Under the pieces are notes generated by a model. The model was not told the DNA's origin. It did not search any database and saw only the letters and a program-made list of their open reading frames with translations. A DNA stretch of 64,000 nt from Mycobacterium sp. 4858. Its GTDB lineage: Bacteria > Actinomycetota > Actinomycetes > Mycobacteriales > Mycobacteriaceae. Position numbers and translations under genes: made by a program. Where the stretch lies: the NCBI RefSeq assembly GCF_900240975.1, contig NZ_LT968776.1, forward strand, positions 2,911,092 through 2,975,091, given 5' to 3'. How positions within the stretch are numbered: position 1 is the stretch's first letter; every line of letters begins with the position of its first letter. Below, piece by piece: positions 38,824 through 46,978 of this stretch.

Positions 38824-39603
38824 GTGAACACGATGGACAAGCGGTTCGTTCGGGTCGGCCGCGACGGCGGTGTGCTCTCGGTCGAGCTGATCAATTCCAA
38901 ATCGCTCAACATCGTCGGCACGGCCGCCATCGAGGAATTGACACGGGCGTTCGTCACCGCCGGTGATGACGATGACGTTCGGGTGGTCGTCCTGCGCGGT
39001 GCCGGGGACGCGGCGTTCATCGGCGGCGCCGACATTCATGAGATGGTCGCCCTGGACCGCGTCAGCGCCGAAGCCTTCATCCGTCGGCTCGCGGGCCTTT
39101 GCGAGGCGATCCGTCAATGCCCCGTCCCGGTCATCGCCCGGCTCGCCGGGTATTGCCTGGGCGGTGGGCTCGAGGTCGCGATGTGCTGCGATCTGCGGAT
39201 CGCCGAGTCCGGCGCCGAATTCGGCATGCCCGAAGTGGCGGTCGGAATTCCCTCGGTGATCCATGCGGCCTTGATGCCGGCGTTGATCGGGGCGTCGCAC
39301 GCGGCCTGGCTCCTGCTGACGGGCGAAACGATCGACGCCGGCACGGCCGTCACGTGGGGCCTGGTGCACGAGGCGGTCGCTCCCGACGCGCTTGACCCTC
39401 GCATCGCCGCGCTCGCTGGCAGGCTCGCGGGATTCGGCCCGCACGCGGTCCGCCAGCAGAAGCGGCTGCTCAACAAGTGGTTCGACATGACGGTGCACGG
39501 GGCGATCGAGGACAGCATCGAGCAGTTCGGTCTGGCGTTCCTGACCGGGGAGCCACAAGAGCACATGCGGGCGTTCCTCGCGCGCAAGAAGGACCGAGCC
39601 TAG
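38824..39603 (+). CDS. Enoyl-CoA hydratase/isomerase family protein
   Basis: Crotonase-fold protein of 259 residues with oxyanion-hole segments AAFIGGADIHEM and GYCLGGGLEVAM. A glutamate is kept in FGMPEVAVGIPS at the position of one catalytic residue of hydratases. Length is standard for the family. A GTG start follows a GAGGG site. It is the second of two non-cholesterol crotonases in the accessory stretch; the substrate is unknown. Confidence 0.82.
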   Translation: MNTMDKRFVRVGRDGGVLSVELINSKSLNIVGTAAIEELTRAFVTAGDDDDVRVVVLRGAGDAAFIGGADIHEMVALDRVSAEAFIRRLAGLCEAIRQCPVPVIARLAGYCLGGGLEVAMCCDLRIAESGAEFGMPEVAVGIPSVIHAALMPALIGASHAAWLLLTGETIDAGTAVTWGLVHEAVAPDALDPRIAALAGRLAGFGPHAVRQQKRLLNKWFDMTVHGAIEDSIEQFGLAFLTGEPQEHMRAFLARKKDRA

Positions 39604-39675
39604 CGCCGGCGCATCACGGGGACGTTGAGTGCGAAATCCCTTGCGGTGCAAGCTTATCAGCCGGGCGTATAGTCT

Positions 39676-40662
39676 CTACTGCGGGTGAGTGGCGAGGTAG
39701 TCCCCGACGGGGATCGGGGCCGGCGCTGAGTAACCGACGGGCAGCAGAACGTCGCCGGCGGTGGTGACGTAATAGACGTCCCAGCGGTAGTAGGTGGGGA
39801 ACGCGGCCGGATCGGCGGCGATCAATGCGGCGTATTGGTCGACCGCACCGACGTATTGGTGCGCGTGGTTGTAGCCGTAGATGGCGCGCGCGGGGTCGTT
39901 GGCGAAGCCGTTGGCGGCGAGGAACCGGCCCGCCGCCATGATGCTGTCGCGGGGCGAGTTGATGTCGCCGCCCTGGCCGTAGGTGGCGAAGGTCGACGGC
40001 AAGAACTGCATGGGCCCTTGGGCGCCGGCCGTGCTGACCCCGTTGATGCTGCCGAAGCGGGTCTCGACGAAGTTGATCGCGGCCAGGTAGTTCCAGCCGA
40101 CGCCGGTCTCGGCTTCCGCCGCGTGGTAGTCGTTCATCAGCTCGTCGGCCGGGACCGGGGGGTCGATCCGCCACGCGGGAAGCGTGTCTTTCGCGGGCGT
40201 CATAGCCTGCAGCTGGCGCCGGGCGTCGAGGTTGCGGTCGTAGACGTCGGCCAGTTCGGGCGGGATGCGTGGCCGGGTGATCGAGTCCCATTCGGGGTGC
40301 CTCCCGATGGCCCGGTACGCGGCCTGCTCCCGGTGTGCCGCCGCTATCAACGCCGGCTCCGGCGTTGAGGGGTCACGCAGCGCCCGTTCGTCGGCGACCA
40401 GGTCGTCGGCCAGTTGTGCGGGATCGGTCGCCAGCTGGGGCTGTTCGCCCTGGGGTGGGCTTGGTGCGGCGGGCACCGCCCTGGATGCGAGCGGAGTGGC
40501 CGCCGCACTCGGTCCGTTCGCAGCGGTTGGCGCGGTGGCGGTCGGCTTCACGGCCGACGATGAACAACCGGCGATTGTGAACACGGCCACGCAGAGCAAC
40601 ATCGGCGCGGTGTGCCGTATTGTCCGGATATTCGCGACGCGGTCACGGCTCACTGTGATCAC
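39676..40662 (-). CDS. Lytic-transglycosylase-like lipoprotein
   Basis: Protein of 328 residues with a lipobox FTIAGC (Cys33), then an Ala/Pro/Thr linker and a goose-lysozyme/SLT-type catalytic domain. The catalytic glutamate is in AINFVETRFGSI, followed by the diagnostic AGAQGPMQFLPSTFATYG and YGYNHAHQYV. It should cleave peptidoglycan glycan strands at the outer face of the membrane, aiding wall growth or assembly of envelope machines. ATG at 40602 (MLLCV) is an alternative start. Confidence 0.85.
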   Translation of the reverse strand: MITVSRDRVANIRTIRHTAPMLLCVAVFTIAGCSSSAVKPTATAPTAANGPSAAATPLASRAVPAAPSPPQGEQPQLATDPAQLADDLVADERALRDPSTPEPALIAAAHREQAAYRAIGRHPEWDSITRPRIPPELADVYDRNLDARRQLQAMTPAKDTLPAWRIDPPVPADELMNDYHAAEAETGVGWNYLAAINFVETRFGSINGVSTAGAQGPMQFLPSTFATYGQGGDINSPRDSIMAAGRFLAANGFANDPARAIYGYNHAHQYVGAVDQYAALIAADPAAFPTYYRWDVYYVTTAGDVLLPVGYSAPAPIPVGDYLATHPQ

Positions 40663-40823
40663 TTCCGTCGATTGCCCTGATCAGTCTTCCGCATCGAGCG
40701 GTCCGACATCAATGCGGCCGACCGACTGCGGCGCCGGCGGAAGTGGAAATTCCTTCGAGTTGCGGCCGATACCGGCGCATTCCAGACTGGGAAATCAGCT
40801 TCCCTGCAGAGCGGAATTGTTAT

Positions 40824-41135
40824 ATGCCTGACGACCCGGCCGGACCGTCGGCGAGACGAACCGGGGTCCTGATGCGCCCGGCGATTCTGGTCGCAGTGCT
40901 GACGGCGTTTGTCGCCGGACCGCAGATCCCGCCTTTATTGCCGCCCGGGTGCGCGATTGGGTGGACCATGGTCGGGGGCGTGTTGATGTTCGTGCCCGAC
41001 TGCACGCACCGGTCTCAGGCTCCTCCACGTCTACTGGTCGGGTGGCGCAACGGGATCGGACGGCCCGCCGCCCGATCCCGTTGCGCCACCCGACCAGTAG
41101 ACGAAACGGATCTTCAGGCGAGGGGGACGGGGTGA
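40824..41135 (+). CDS. Possible small exported protein, runs through a hairpin
   Basis: A frame of 103 residues. From the internal ATG at 40872 it has a signal-like segment (RPAILVAVLTAFVAGPQIPP) and a short cysteine-containing part (PPGCAIGWTMV, VPDCTHRS), a layout common in small mycobacterial secreted proteins. The last third is translated from a 32-bp perfect inverted repeat, so the natural C-terminus is doubtful. Ribosome sites are weak. It may be real only in its first half. Confidence 0.4.
   Translation: MPDDPAGPSARRTGVLMRPAILVAVLTAFVAGPQIPPLLPPGCAIGWTMVGGVLMFVPDCTHRSQAPPRLLVGWRNGIGRPAARSRCATRPVDETDLQARGTG
41028..41103. repeat. 32-bp perfect inverted repeat (hairpin)
   Basis: The arms 41028-41059 and 41072-41103 are exact reverse complements, with a 12-base loop (ACGGCCCGCCGC). 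The left arm begins CGTCTACTGGTCGGGTGGCG. There is no T-tract after either arm, so it is not a standard intrinsic terminator. It lies between a possible small gene and convergent small genes. A folded RNA, a protein-binding cruciform or an assembly fold-back are all possible. Confidence 0.8.
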
Positions 41136-41163
41136 GCGCGGCGCCCGGTCCCGGTCACACCCC

Positions 41164-41301
41164 CTACGACGGCGTCGCGGCGCTGGGATCGCTGTTGGGG
41201 CGGTCGGAGAAAGCCGGAAGTTGCACCGGTTCTCCATCGCGGGCGGGGCGTGACACGACCTCGGGCTCGTAGCGATGCGAAAACAGGTCGGACGATGTCA
41301 T
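41164..41301 (-). CDS. Possible 45-residue protein
   Basis: A short frame starting ATG at 41301, preceded by GAGGAG ten bases upstream, encodes a hydrophilic peptide (MTSSDLFSHRYEPEVVSRPA, then RDGEPVQLPAFSDR). It has no signal or known motif. The ribosome site is its only support. Confidence 0.35.
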   Translation of the reverse strand: MTSSDLFSHRYEPEVVSRPARDGEPVQLPAFSDRPNSDPSAATPS

Positions 41302-41500
41302 GGAGTGGGGCTCCTCGATTTGGTTTGACTTCGGCCCAAACGGAAGTGGTGGAGCGAAGAGCGGCCGATTCGTAGATGCGCCCCTCCGCGTAGGAAATCG
41401 CTGGGGAAGGCGAACGCGACCGCTCACACCAATGTACACCCGCAACGCACTGTGGGCTGGCGGGAAAGCTCCCACCAGCCCACATGGAGTAGAACTCGCG

Positions 41501-41704
41501 CTAGACGGCAGTCACTCCGACTGCCTGCGGGCCCTTGGCCCCCTGCTCGACGCTGAACTCGACTCGTTGGTTCTCTTCGAGCGAACGGTAGCCGCCCCCC
41601 TGAATTTCCGAGTAGTGGACGAACACGTCTGCTGCGCCGCCGTCCGGAGCGATAAAACCGAAGCCTTTTTCGCTGTTAAACCATTTCACAGTTCCCTGTG
41701 TCAT
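41501..41704 (-). CDS. Cold-shock protein (CspA family)
   Basis: Cold-shock-domain protein of 67 residues: TQGTVKWFNSEKGFGFI carries RNP1 (KGFGFI), and VFVHYSEIQGGGYR carries RNP2. It is close to M. tuberculosis CspA (Rv3648c) in length and sequence, so it is an RNA/ssDNA-binding chaperone active in cold and stress adaptation. I place the start at the family-typical MTQG, 18 bases inside the longest frame, which follows a GAAGG site. A long upstream leader, usual for csp genes, is available. Confidence 0.9.
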   Translation of the reverse strand: MTQGTVKWFNSEKGFGFIAPDGGAADVFVHYSEIQGGGYRSLEENQRVEFSVEQGAKGPQAVGVTAV

Positions 41705-42055
41705 ACCTTCAACTTCTCTCATTTTGAATGGATGCCGACGGGCATCCTCGGCAACCGTAGCACATGCTGCATCTGCGAACGCTAATCGGCTGCACCAGAA
41801 TGTTTTTCATGCAGTCAAGTGCTGATGGGCGATCAAAAGGGCCTAGGTCTCGAATAATCTTGATAAACAGCGTGATTCGATGATTCGGGCCTGCGCACAC
41901 CAAAATTTTCCGCCCTGCCACCGCCGAGGCCGGGGCGGCGTCACATGGGTCTGGCACCCCTGCGGGCACCCGTTGACGGTCTGCGGGCGCTGACCCGATC
42001 GCCCCCTGTGCCCCGAGGCTTGTGACAACGCCGTGGCAGTCGCAAACTTGTTGAT
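41705..42055. other. Intergenic region between csp and DUF732-like gene
   Basis: This 351-bp gap separates divergent genes. The csp-proximal 200 bases are clearly AT-richer than the surroundings, as expected for a csp leader and promoter. I see no further gene, no clear operator palindrome and no terminator. Confidence 0.5.
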
Positions 42056-42844
42056 ATGCGCGACCGCGAGACCATCGACGCAGAATTGCGGCGCATCGCC
42101 ATGCGGCGCCGCGCCATGCGCGAGCAGGGCGGTCGGCTGTCGTCTTGGGAGGTTGACGAGCTGCTCGACGAGCTCCTGGCCCACAACACGGGGGCGTCTT
42201 CGACCGACTCGACGGGGGTGCCCGCGGCCGGAACCCTCGCCGGCAACCCGTCGCGCGGCGACACTGCGAGGAGCAGGGCGCGGCGGCGTAAGCGCCCGCT
42301 GTTCCGCCGGGCTCTTTTCGCGGCCATGCCGCTATCGCTGGTCGCCGTCGCTGCCGCGGTGGTGCTGGTGGTGTTCACCGTTCAGCACCAGGATTCATCG
42401 GCGCAGCCGACCGAAACCCCGGCGTCGGCCGCGCCGCCCCCCAACCGGATGGCGCCGAAAGCGCCCGCACCGCACGTTGACATTGCCGACGCGGCGTTCG
42501 TCACCGCGCTGAAACGTCAGGGCGTACCGGTTCCCAGCCAGGAGTACGTGACAGCCCAAGGGCACGCGGTCTGCGACTTCCTGGCGCGCCAACCCAACCT
42601 CGCGGACGCGGTCCAGTTCGTCCAGCGATCATCGGTGTGGGACGCCGATCAAAGCGCGCAAGTGACGGCGGGGGCCATCGTCTCGTATTGCCCCCAGTCT
42701 CGCCCCACCGTCGCGGACCAGCTGCAGCCCGCCTATCAGAACACCCTCTCCGATCTGCAGGCCATCCAACGGCAACTGGACGGAATCCAGGGCGACCTGA
42801 AGGGCATCCAGGGAAGTCTGGACGGCATCCCGGGCCGGCCCTAA
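42056..42844 (+). CDS. Membrane-anchored DUF732-like protein
   Basis: Protein of 262 residues with a charged cytoplasmic N-terminus (MRDRETIDAELRRIAMRRRA), a basic stretch and one membrane segment (about residues 97-117). A Pro/Ala linker leads to a domain starting DAAFVTALKRQGVPVPSQEY with paired cysteines (AVCDFLARQP, VSYCPQ). That domain pattern (D..F...L...G..., Cys pair) is DUF732, common in mycobacterial exported proteins. The C-terminal end is a small heptad-like repeat (LDGIQGDLKGIQGSLDGIPG). Function unknown. Confidence 0.72.
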   Translation: MRDRETIDAELRRIAMRRRAMREQGGRLSSWEVDELLDELLAHNTGASSTDSTGVPAAGTLAGNPSRGDTARSRARRRKRPLFRRALFAAMPLSLVAVAAAVVLVVFTVQHQDSSAQPTETPASAAPPPNRMAPKAPAPHVDIADAAFVTALKRQGVPVPSQEYVTAQGHAVCDFLARQPNLADAVQFVQRSSVWDADQSAQVTAGAIVSYCPQSRPTVADQLQPAYQNTLSDLQAIQRQLDGIQGDLKGIQGSLDGIPGRP

Positions 42845-42942
42845 CCGGTTTCCTACCCGCTACGGCCGGTACTACCCAGAACCGGTCGGCCCTTTTCTAG
42901 CAACGCTGTTGGGACTACGATCTCCCTGCACGGAGATATGGG

Positions 42943-43332
42943 ATGCTCAGCATGGCTAACCGTTTGGCATTCATGGTCCCAGCCGTATTCGCGCTGGTGT
43001 TCATCACGACATGTCTGTCGCCGGGAGTAAGTAGAGCCGCTGAATGTGGCCAAGGCACCGTTTACGACGCACCATCTGATAGCTGTGTGGTTCTCGCGCA
43101 GGCTCCGCAACCACTGGCCCCGCCGCCCCCGTACAACGGCCCCAGGCCACATGTCTGGGTCAGCGTCTGCGCGCCTATTCCGTTCGTCAGTGTGGGCGCC
43201 GGCAGCCCCGCCTCCGCCGCCGCCCCCGTACAACGGCCCCAGGCCACATGTCTGGGTCAGCGTCTGCGCGCCTATTCCGTTCGTCAGTGTCTGCGCCGGA
43301 ATCTGACGGCGCGCGACCGACGCCAAACCTGA
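42943..43332 (+). CDS. Small secreted protein with an out-of-frame internal repeat
   Basis: The first frame gives a signal peptide (MVPAVFALVFITTCLSPGVS) and a mature part AECGQGTVYDAPSDSCVVLA, then a Pro-rich PYNGPRPHVWVSVCAPIPFV unit. A second exact copy of the DNA for that unit starts 97 bp later, so it is read in another frame and the protein ends in an unrelated basic tail (to 43332). The second copy, in its own frame, ends properly as PFVSVCAGI at the TGA 43304-43306. An indel or a recent duplication has changed the gene's end. Confidence 0.5.
   Translation: MLSMANRLAFMVPAVFALVFITTCLSPGVSRAAECGQGTVYDAPSDSCVVLAQAPQPLAPPPPYNGPRPHVWVSVCAPIPFVSVGAGSPASAAAPVQRPQATCLGQRLRAYSVRQCLRRNLTARDRRQT
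43121..43193. repeat. 73-bp direct repeat, copy 1
   Basis: Identical over 73 bases to 43218-43290. It starts CGCCGCCCCCGTACAACGGC and ends CGTTCGTCAGTGT. The 97-bp spacing is not a multiple of three and shifts the reading frame of the host gene. Confidence 0.9.
43218..43290. repeat. 73-bp direct repeat, copy 2
   Basis: Exact copy of 43121-43193. It is followed by CTGCGCCGGAATCTGA, which supplies a natural stop in the frame that encodes the repeat unit. Confidence 0.9.
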
Positions 43333-43368
43333 GCGACTACCGCCGGTCGAGTTGTGCGGCTAAGCGAT

Positions 43369-43443
43369 TGGAGCCCCCTGTCAGGATTGAACTGACGACC
43401 GCTCGCTTACAAGGCGAGTGCTCTACCACTGAGCTAAGGAGGC
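43369..43443 (-). tRNA. tRNA-Thr (anticodon TGT)
   Basis: On the minus strand the gene begins GCCTCCTTAGCTCAGTGGTA and folds as a cloverleaf. The acceptor stem is GCCTCCT/AGGGGGC and the anticodon stem-loop is CTCGC-CTTGTAA-GCGAG with anticodon TGT (reads ACA, Thr). The T arm contains GTTCAATCC. The 3' CCA is encoded (43369-43371), with T as discriminator base. It sits between two protein genes, just upstream of the Rv0756c-like/phoP region. Confidence 0.95.
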
Positions 43444-43471
43444 CGGGTCAAGCGGGGTCAAGCCTAATCGG

Positions 43472-44188
43472 TCACTCGCCGGTGTCGATCATGCGCGTTG
43501 AGCGCACCGCCCGCGACGACGGACGGCGCCGGCCCGGCAGGGGGATGCGGTCGGCGATGTTGCTCAGCGGGTTGACCACCATGGTCAGCGCGACGACGGC
43601 GTCCTGCAGCGTGGCGATCGCCGGCTCCAGCGCCTCCATCCCGGGCGTCAGCCGCGCCAGGGTGTCGGCGACGTCCGCGAGCTGATCCAGCGGCCCGTTT
43701 CTCGCTGTCAGCTTGTCGACCAGGCCACCGTCGGCCAGCAGCCGATCGGCCAGCCCATCCTCGGCCAGCAGCCGCTCGATCAAGCCGTCCTCCGAGACCA
43801 GCTGATCGGCCAGCCCGCCGGGCTGCAGCGTGCGGTGCAGTCCGCCGCCCTCGGCGGTCAGGCGGTCCAGCAGACCGCCATCCGAGGTGAGCATGTCGAC
43901 CACGCCGCCCGGGCGCAGCAGTCGGTCGATCGGTCCGTCCGGCGCGACCGCCCGCCCGAGTGGCGCGTCGTCGTCGAGCAACCGGGCGAGCCGGTTGGCG
44001 CGAACGATCGCGTCGTCGATTCCGAGCATGGACGTCATGGCCGTCGTTCCGGCGGCACCGCCGTCACCCAGCGCTCGTTTCGCCACCCCCACCGCCGCGC
44101 TGGCGACGGTCAGGCTGGCGTCCGCGGCCGCAAGCCCCACGCGCGCCGGGGCGGTCGCGGCCGAGACGATGCGTGCGGCGAGGTTCAT
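43472..44188 (-). CDS. Decapeptide-repeat protein (Rv0756c-like)
   Basis: Protein of 238 residues. The middle (about residues 84-172) is a run of ten-residue units with the pattern G-L-x-D-R-L-L-x-x-D/G, for example GLIERLLAED, GLADRLLADG and GLVDKLTARN. The N-terminus has alanine-rich amphipathic segments, and the C-terminus is helical then basic (PLPGRRRPSSR). Position and size fit Rv0756c next to phoP. The repeats suggest a regular solenoid or amphipathic rod. No function is known to me. It is divergent from phoP. Confidence 0.8.
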   Translation of the reverse strand: MNLAARIVSAATAPARVGLAAADASLTVASAAVGVAKRALGDGGAAGTTAMTSMLGIDDAIVRANRLARLLDDDAPLGRAVAPDGPIDRLLRPGGVVDMLTSDGGLLDRLTAEGGGLHRTLQPGGLADQLVSEDGLIERLLAEDGLADRLLADGGLVDKLTARNGPLDQLADVADTLARLTPGMEALEPAIATLQDAVVALTMVVNPLSNIADRIPLPGRRRPSSRAVRSTRMIDTGE

Positions 44189-44345
44189 CCCACGAGTTTA
44201 TTCGCGACGCGAGGGCGTCAAGCTGCGCAGGTCCACGCCACGGTCGCGATTCCTGGCAGACTACTATCAGAGTGTTGGCACTGAGCTCTCAGCAACCACA
44301 CAATCTTCACATAGCTAACGTACAACCAAGGGGTAGAAGAACCTG

Positions 44346-45065
44346 ATGACCGCGGCAACCCCAAGCGAAACCAAACCGGAGGCTCGCGTCCTAGTGGTCG
44401 ACGACGAGGCCAACATCGTCGAGCTGCTCTCGGTGAGCCTGAAGTTCCAGGGGTTCGAGGTCTATACCGCGACCAACGGAGCCCAGGCGCTGGACCGGGC
44501 GCGGGAAGCCCGGCCCGACGCGGTGATCCTGGACGTGATGATGCCCGGCATGGACGGGTTCGGGGTGCTGCGGCGCCTGCGCGCCGACGGTATCGACGCC
44601 CCGGCGTTGTTCCTGACGGCCCGGGATTCCTTGCAGGACAAGATCGCCGGCCTGACCCTGGGCGGCGACGACTACGTGACCAAGCCGTTCAGCCTCGAAG
44701 AGGTGGTTGCCCGGTTGCGCGTCATCCTCCGTCGCGCGGGCAAGGGGGGAGCGGAGCCCCGCAGCGCCCGCCTCACCTTCGCCGACATCGAACTCGACGA
44801 GGAGACCCACGAGGTGTGGAAGGCCGGTGAACCGGTCTCGTTGTCGCCCACCGAGTTCACGCTGCTGCGTTACTTTGTGATCAATGCGGGCACGGTGCTC
44901 AGCAAGCCCAAGATCCTCGACCATGTGTGGCGTTACGACTTCGGAGGTGACGTCAATGTCGTCGAGTCCTACGTGTCGTACCTGCGGCGCAAGATCGATA
45001 CCGGGGAGAAGCGGCTGCTGCATACCTTGCGCGGGGTGGGCTATGTGTTGCGGGAACCGCGTTGA
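44346..45065 (+). CDS. phoP: Response regulator PhoP
   Basis: OmpR-family regulator of 239 residues, nearly identical to M. tuberculosis PhoP (Rv0757). The receiver domain shows acidic pocket D19-D20, phospho-acceptor D63 (AVILDVMMPG), switch residue T91 and K113 (DYVTKPFS). The C-terminal winged helix contains SLSPTEFTLLRYF and the recognition helix region VVESYVSYLRRKID. The N-terminus is about 8 residues shorter than in H37Rv. PhoP controls complex-lipid synthesis, ESX-1 secretion and pH response. It overlaps or adjoins phoR. Confidence 0.96.
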   Translation: MTAATPSETKPEARVLVVDDEANIVELLSVSLKFQGFEVYTATNGAQALDRAREARPDAVILDVMMPGMDGFGVLRRLRADGIDAPALFLTARDSLQDKIAGLTLGGDDYVTKPFSLEEVVARLRVILRRAGKGGAEPRSARLTFADIELDEETHEVWKAGEPVSLSPTEFTLLRYFVINAGTVLSKPKILDHVWRYDFGGDVNVVESYVSYLRRKIDTGEKRLLHTLRGVGYVLREPR

Positions 45066-45106
45066 GCCCGCGGTCGGTCACCGCCGGTAGCGAAGCGTCA
45101 CCCTCG

Positions 45107-46549
45107 ATGGCCAAGCAGTATCGACGTGGATTGCCGCTTCGGGTGGGGCTGGTCGCCGCCACCCTGGTGCTGGTGGCCTGCGGCCTGGCCGTGTCGGGCA
45201 TCGCGGTCACGTCGATCCTGCGGCACAGCCTGGTCTCCCGGATCGACCAGACACTGCTCGACGCGTCGCGCGGCTGGGCGCAGGCCCCGCGCAAGCAGTC
45301 GCCGCCCCCTTACGAGGGCCCCGATCCGGGCCGCCCGCCGTCCAAGTTCTACGTGCGCGGCATCAGCACCGACGGCACCCCGTTCACCGCCATCAACGAC
45401 CGCAACTCCGAACCGGCACTGCCGCCCAACAACGACGTGGGCCCCAACCCGACGACGCTGCCGTCGGTCAACGGGTCGGACATCCAGTGGCGCGCGGTGT
45501 CGGTGCGCGGCCCGCACGGCCTGACGACCGTCGCGATCGACCTGTCCGACGTCCAACACACGGTCAGCTCCCTGGTGTGGCTGCAGATCGGCATCGGGGT
45601 CGCGGTGCTCGTCGTGGTCGGCATCGCCGGGTTCGCGGTGGTTCAGCGCAGCCTGCGGCCGCTGTCGGAGGTCGAAAAGACCGCCGCGGCGATCGCCGCG
45701 GGCCAGCTGGATCGCCGTGTCCCGGAACGTGATCCGCGCACCGAGGTGGGCCGGCTGTCGCTCGCCCTCAACGGAATGCTCGCGCAGATCCAGGAAGCCC
45801 TCGCGTCCTCGGAGTCCTCGGCGGAGAAGGCGCGCGGTTCGGAGGAGCGGATGCGGCGGTTCATCACCGACGCCAGCCACGAGCTGCGCACCCCGCTGAC
45901 GACCATTCGGGGCTTCGCGGAGTTGTATCGCCAGGGCGCCGCGCGCGACGTCGCCATGCTTTTGTCGCGCATCGAGAGCGAAGCCAGCCGGATGGGATTG
46001 CTGGTCGACGACCTGCTGCTGTTGGCCCGCCTGGATGTGCAACGACCGCTCGAACACAACCGGGTCGACCTGCTCGCGCTGGCCAGCGACGCCGTGCACG
46101 ACGCGCAGGCGATGGATCCGAAACGCAACATCGCCATGGAGGTGCTGGACGGCCCGGGCACCCCTGAGGTGCTCGGCGACGAACCGCGGATCCGGCAGGT
46201 GCTGAGCAACCTCATCGCCAACGCCCTGCAGCACACCCCGACCAACGCCGATGTCACCGTGCGGGTCGGCACCGCCGGCGACGACGCGGTGCTCGAAGTG
46301 GCCGACAGGGGCCCCGGCATGACCGAGCAGGACGCGTCGCGGGTGTTCGAGCGGTTCTATCGCACCGACTCGTCGCGGGCGCGCGCCAGCGGCGGTACGG
46401 GGTTGGGGCTATCGATCGTCGACTCGCTGGTCCGCGCGCATGGCGGCGCCGTCACGGTGACCACCTCGCCCGGCGAGGGCTGCCGTTTCCGCGTCACGCT
46501 GCCGCGCGTCAGCGAGGTGCCGGCGCAGGAACCGGTTCACGCCAACTGA
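45107..46549 (+). CDS. phoR: Sensor histidine kinase PhoR
   Basis: Sensor kinase of 480 residues matching PhoR (Rv0758). It has two membrane segments (about 12-35 and 160-182) around an extracytoplasmic sensor loop, a HAMP domain (RSLRPLSEVEKTAAAI), phospho-accepting H258 in DASHELRTP, and an ATPase domain with the N box (LIANALQHTP) and GGTGLGLSIV. The sensor loop differs most from the M. tuberculosis sequence I remember (for example SRGWAQAPRKQSPPPYEG), which may change signal response. I place the start at ATG 45107; an in-frame TTG at 45062 overlaps the phoP stop. Confidence 0.94.
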   Translation: MAKQYRRGLPLRVGLVAATLVLVACGLAVSGIAVTSILRHSLVSRIDQTLLDASRGWAQAPRKQSPPPYEGPDPGRPPSKFYVRGISTDGTPFTAINDRNSEPALPPNNDVGPNPTTLPSVNGSDIQWRAVSVRGPHGLTTVAIDLSDVQHTVSSLVWLQIGIGVAVLVVVGIAGFAVVQRSLRPLSEVEKTAAAIAAGQLDRRVPERDPRTEVGRLSLALNGMLAQIQEALASSESSAEKARGSEERMRRFITDASHELRTPLTTIRGFAELYRQGAARDVAMLLSRIESEASRMGLLVDDLLLLARLDVQRPLEHNRVDLLALASDAVHDAQAMDPKRNIAMEVLDGPGTPEVLGDEPRIRQVLSNLIANALQHTPTNADVTVRVGTAGDDAVLEVADRGPGMTEQDASRVFERFYRTDSSRARASGGTGLGLSIVDSLVRAHGGAVTVTTSPGEGCRFRVTLPRVSEVPAQEPVHAN

Positions 46550-46941
46550 GCCAGGGCCGCCTTGATCTTGGCTTGCGCCTCGTCCAGCGACTCCGGTGAC
46601 GGGTTGCGGTCGACGTTGGCGAAGCCGAAGTCGCTGAGGCGGCGGGTGGGGAACACATGCACGTGCAGATGGGGCACCTCCAGGCCGGCGATGATCACCC
46701 CCGCACGCTCGGTCTTGAAGGCCTTGCAGACCGCCTTGCCGATGAGCTGACTCACCGCCATGATCCGGGCGAACGTCGCGCCATCGACGTCCTGCCACTG
46801 GTCGATTTCGGCCCGCGGCACGACGAGCGTGTGCCCCTGGGTCATGGGCTCGATCGTCAAGAACGCGACGACGTCGTCGTCCTCGTAGACGAAGCGGCCG
46901 GGAAGTTCACGGTTGATGATCTTGGTGAAGATCGACGCCAT
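46537..46941 (-). CDS. HIT-family nucleotide hydrolase/transferase (Rv0759c-like)
   Basis: Histidine-triad protein of 134 residues with H91-x-H93-x-H95 in EVPHLHVHVFP and the N-terminal SIFTKIINRELPG typical of the HINT group. Such proteins cleave phosphoramidates or adenylates from AMP. Position next to phoR matches Rv0759c. The 3' end overlaps phoR by 13 bp on the opposite strand. Confidence 0.9.
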   Translation of the reverse strand: MASIFTKIINRELPGRFVYEDDDVVAFLTIEPMTQGHTLVVPRAEIDQWQDVDGATFARIMAVSQLIGKAVCKAFKTERAGVIIAGLEVPHLHVHVFPTRRLSDFGFANVDRNPSPESLDEAQAKIKAALAQLA

Positions 46942-46978
46942 GGCCCCAGCATAGGGGCGGGGGCCGGACGAGCCCGCG

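Noticed and set aside
41114..41485. Second minus-strand frame over the 41.2-kb region
   Set aside because: No ribosome site and a basic random composition; only the frame starting at 41301 has a plausible ribosome site.
44190..44345. PhoP direct-repeat boxes upstream of phoP
   Set aside because: TTCACATAGC and CTCAGCAA resemble half-sites of the PhoP box, but spacing and sequence are too loose to call by eye.
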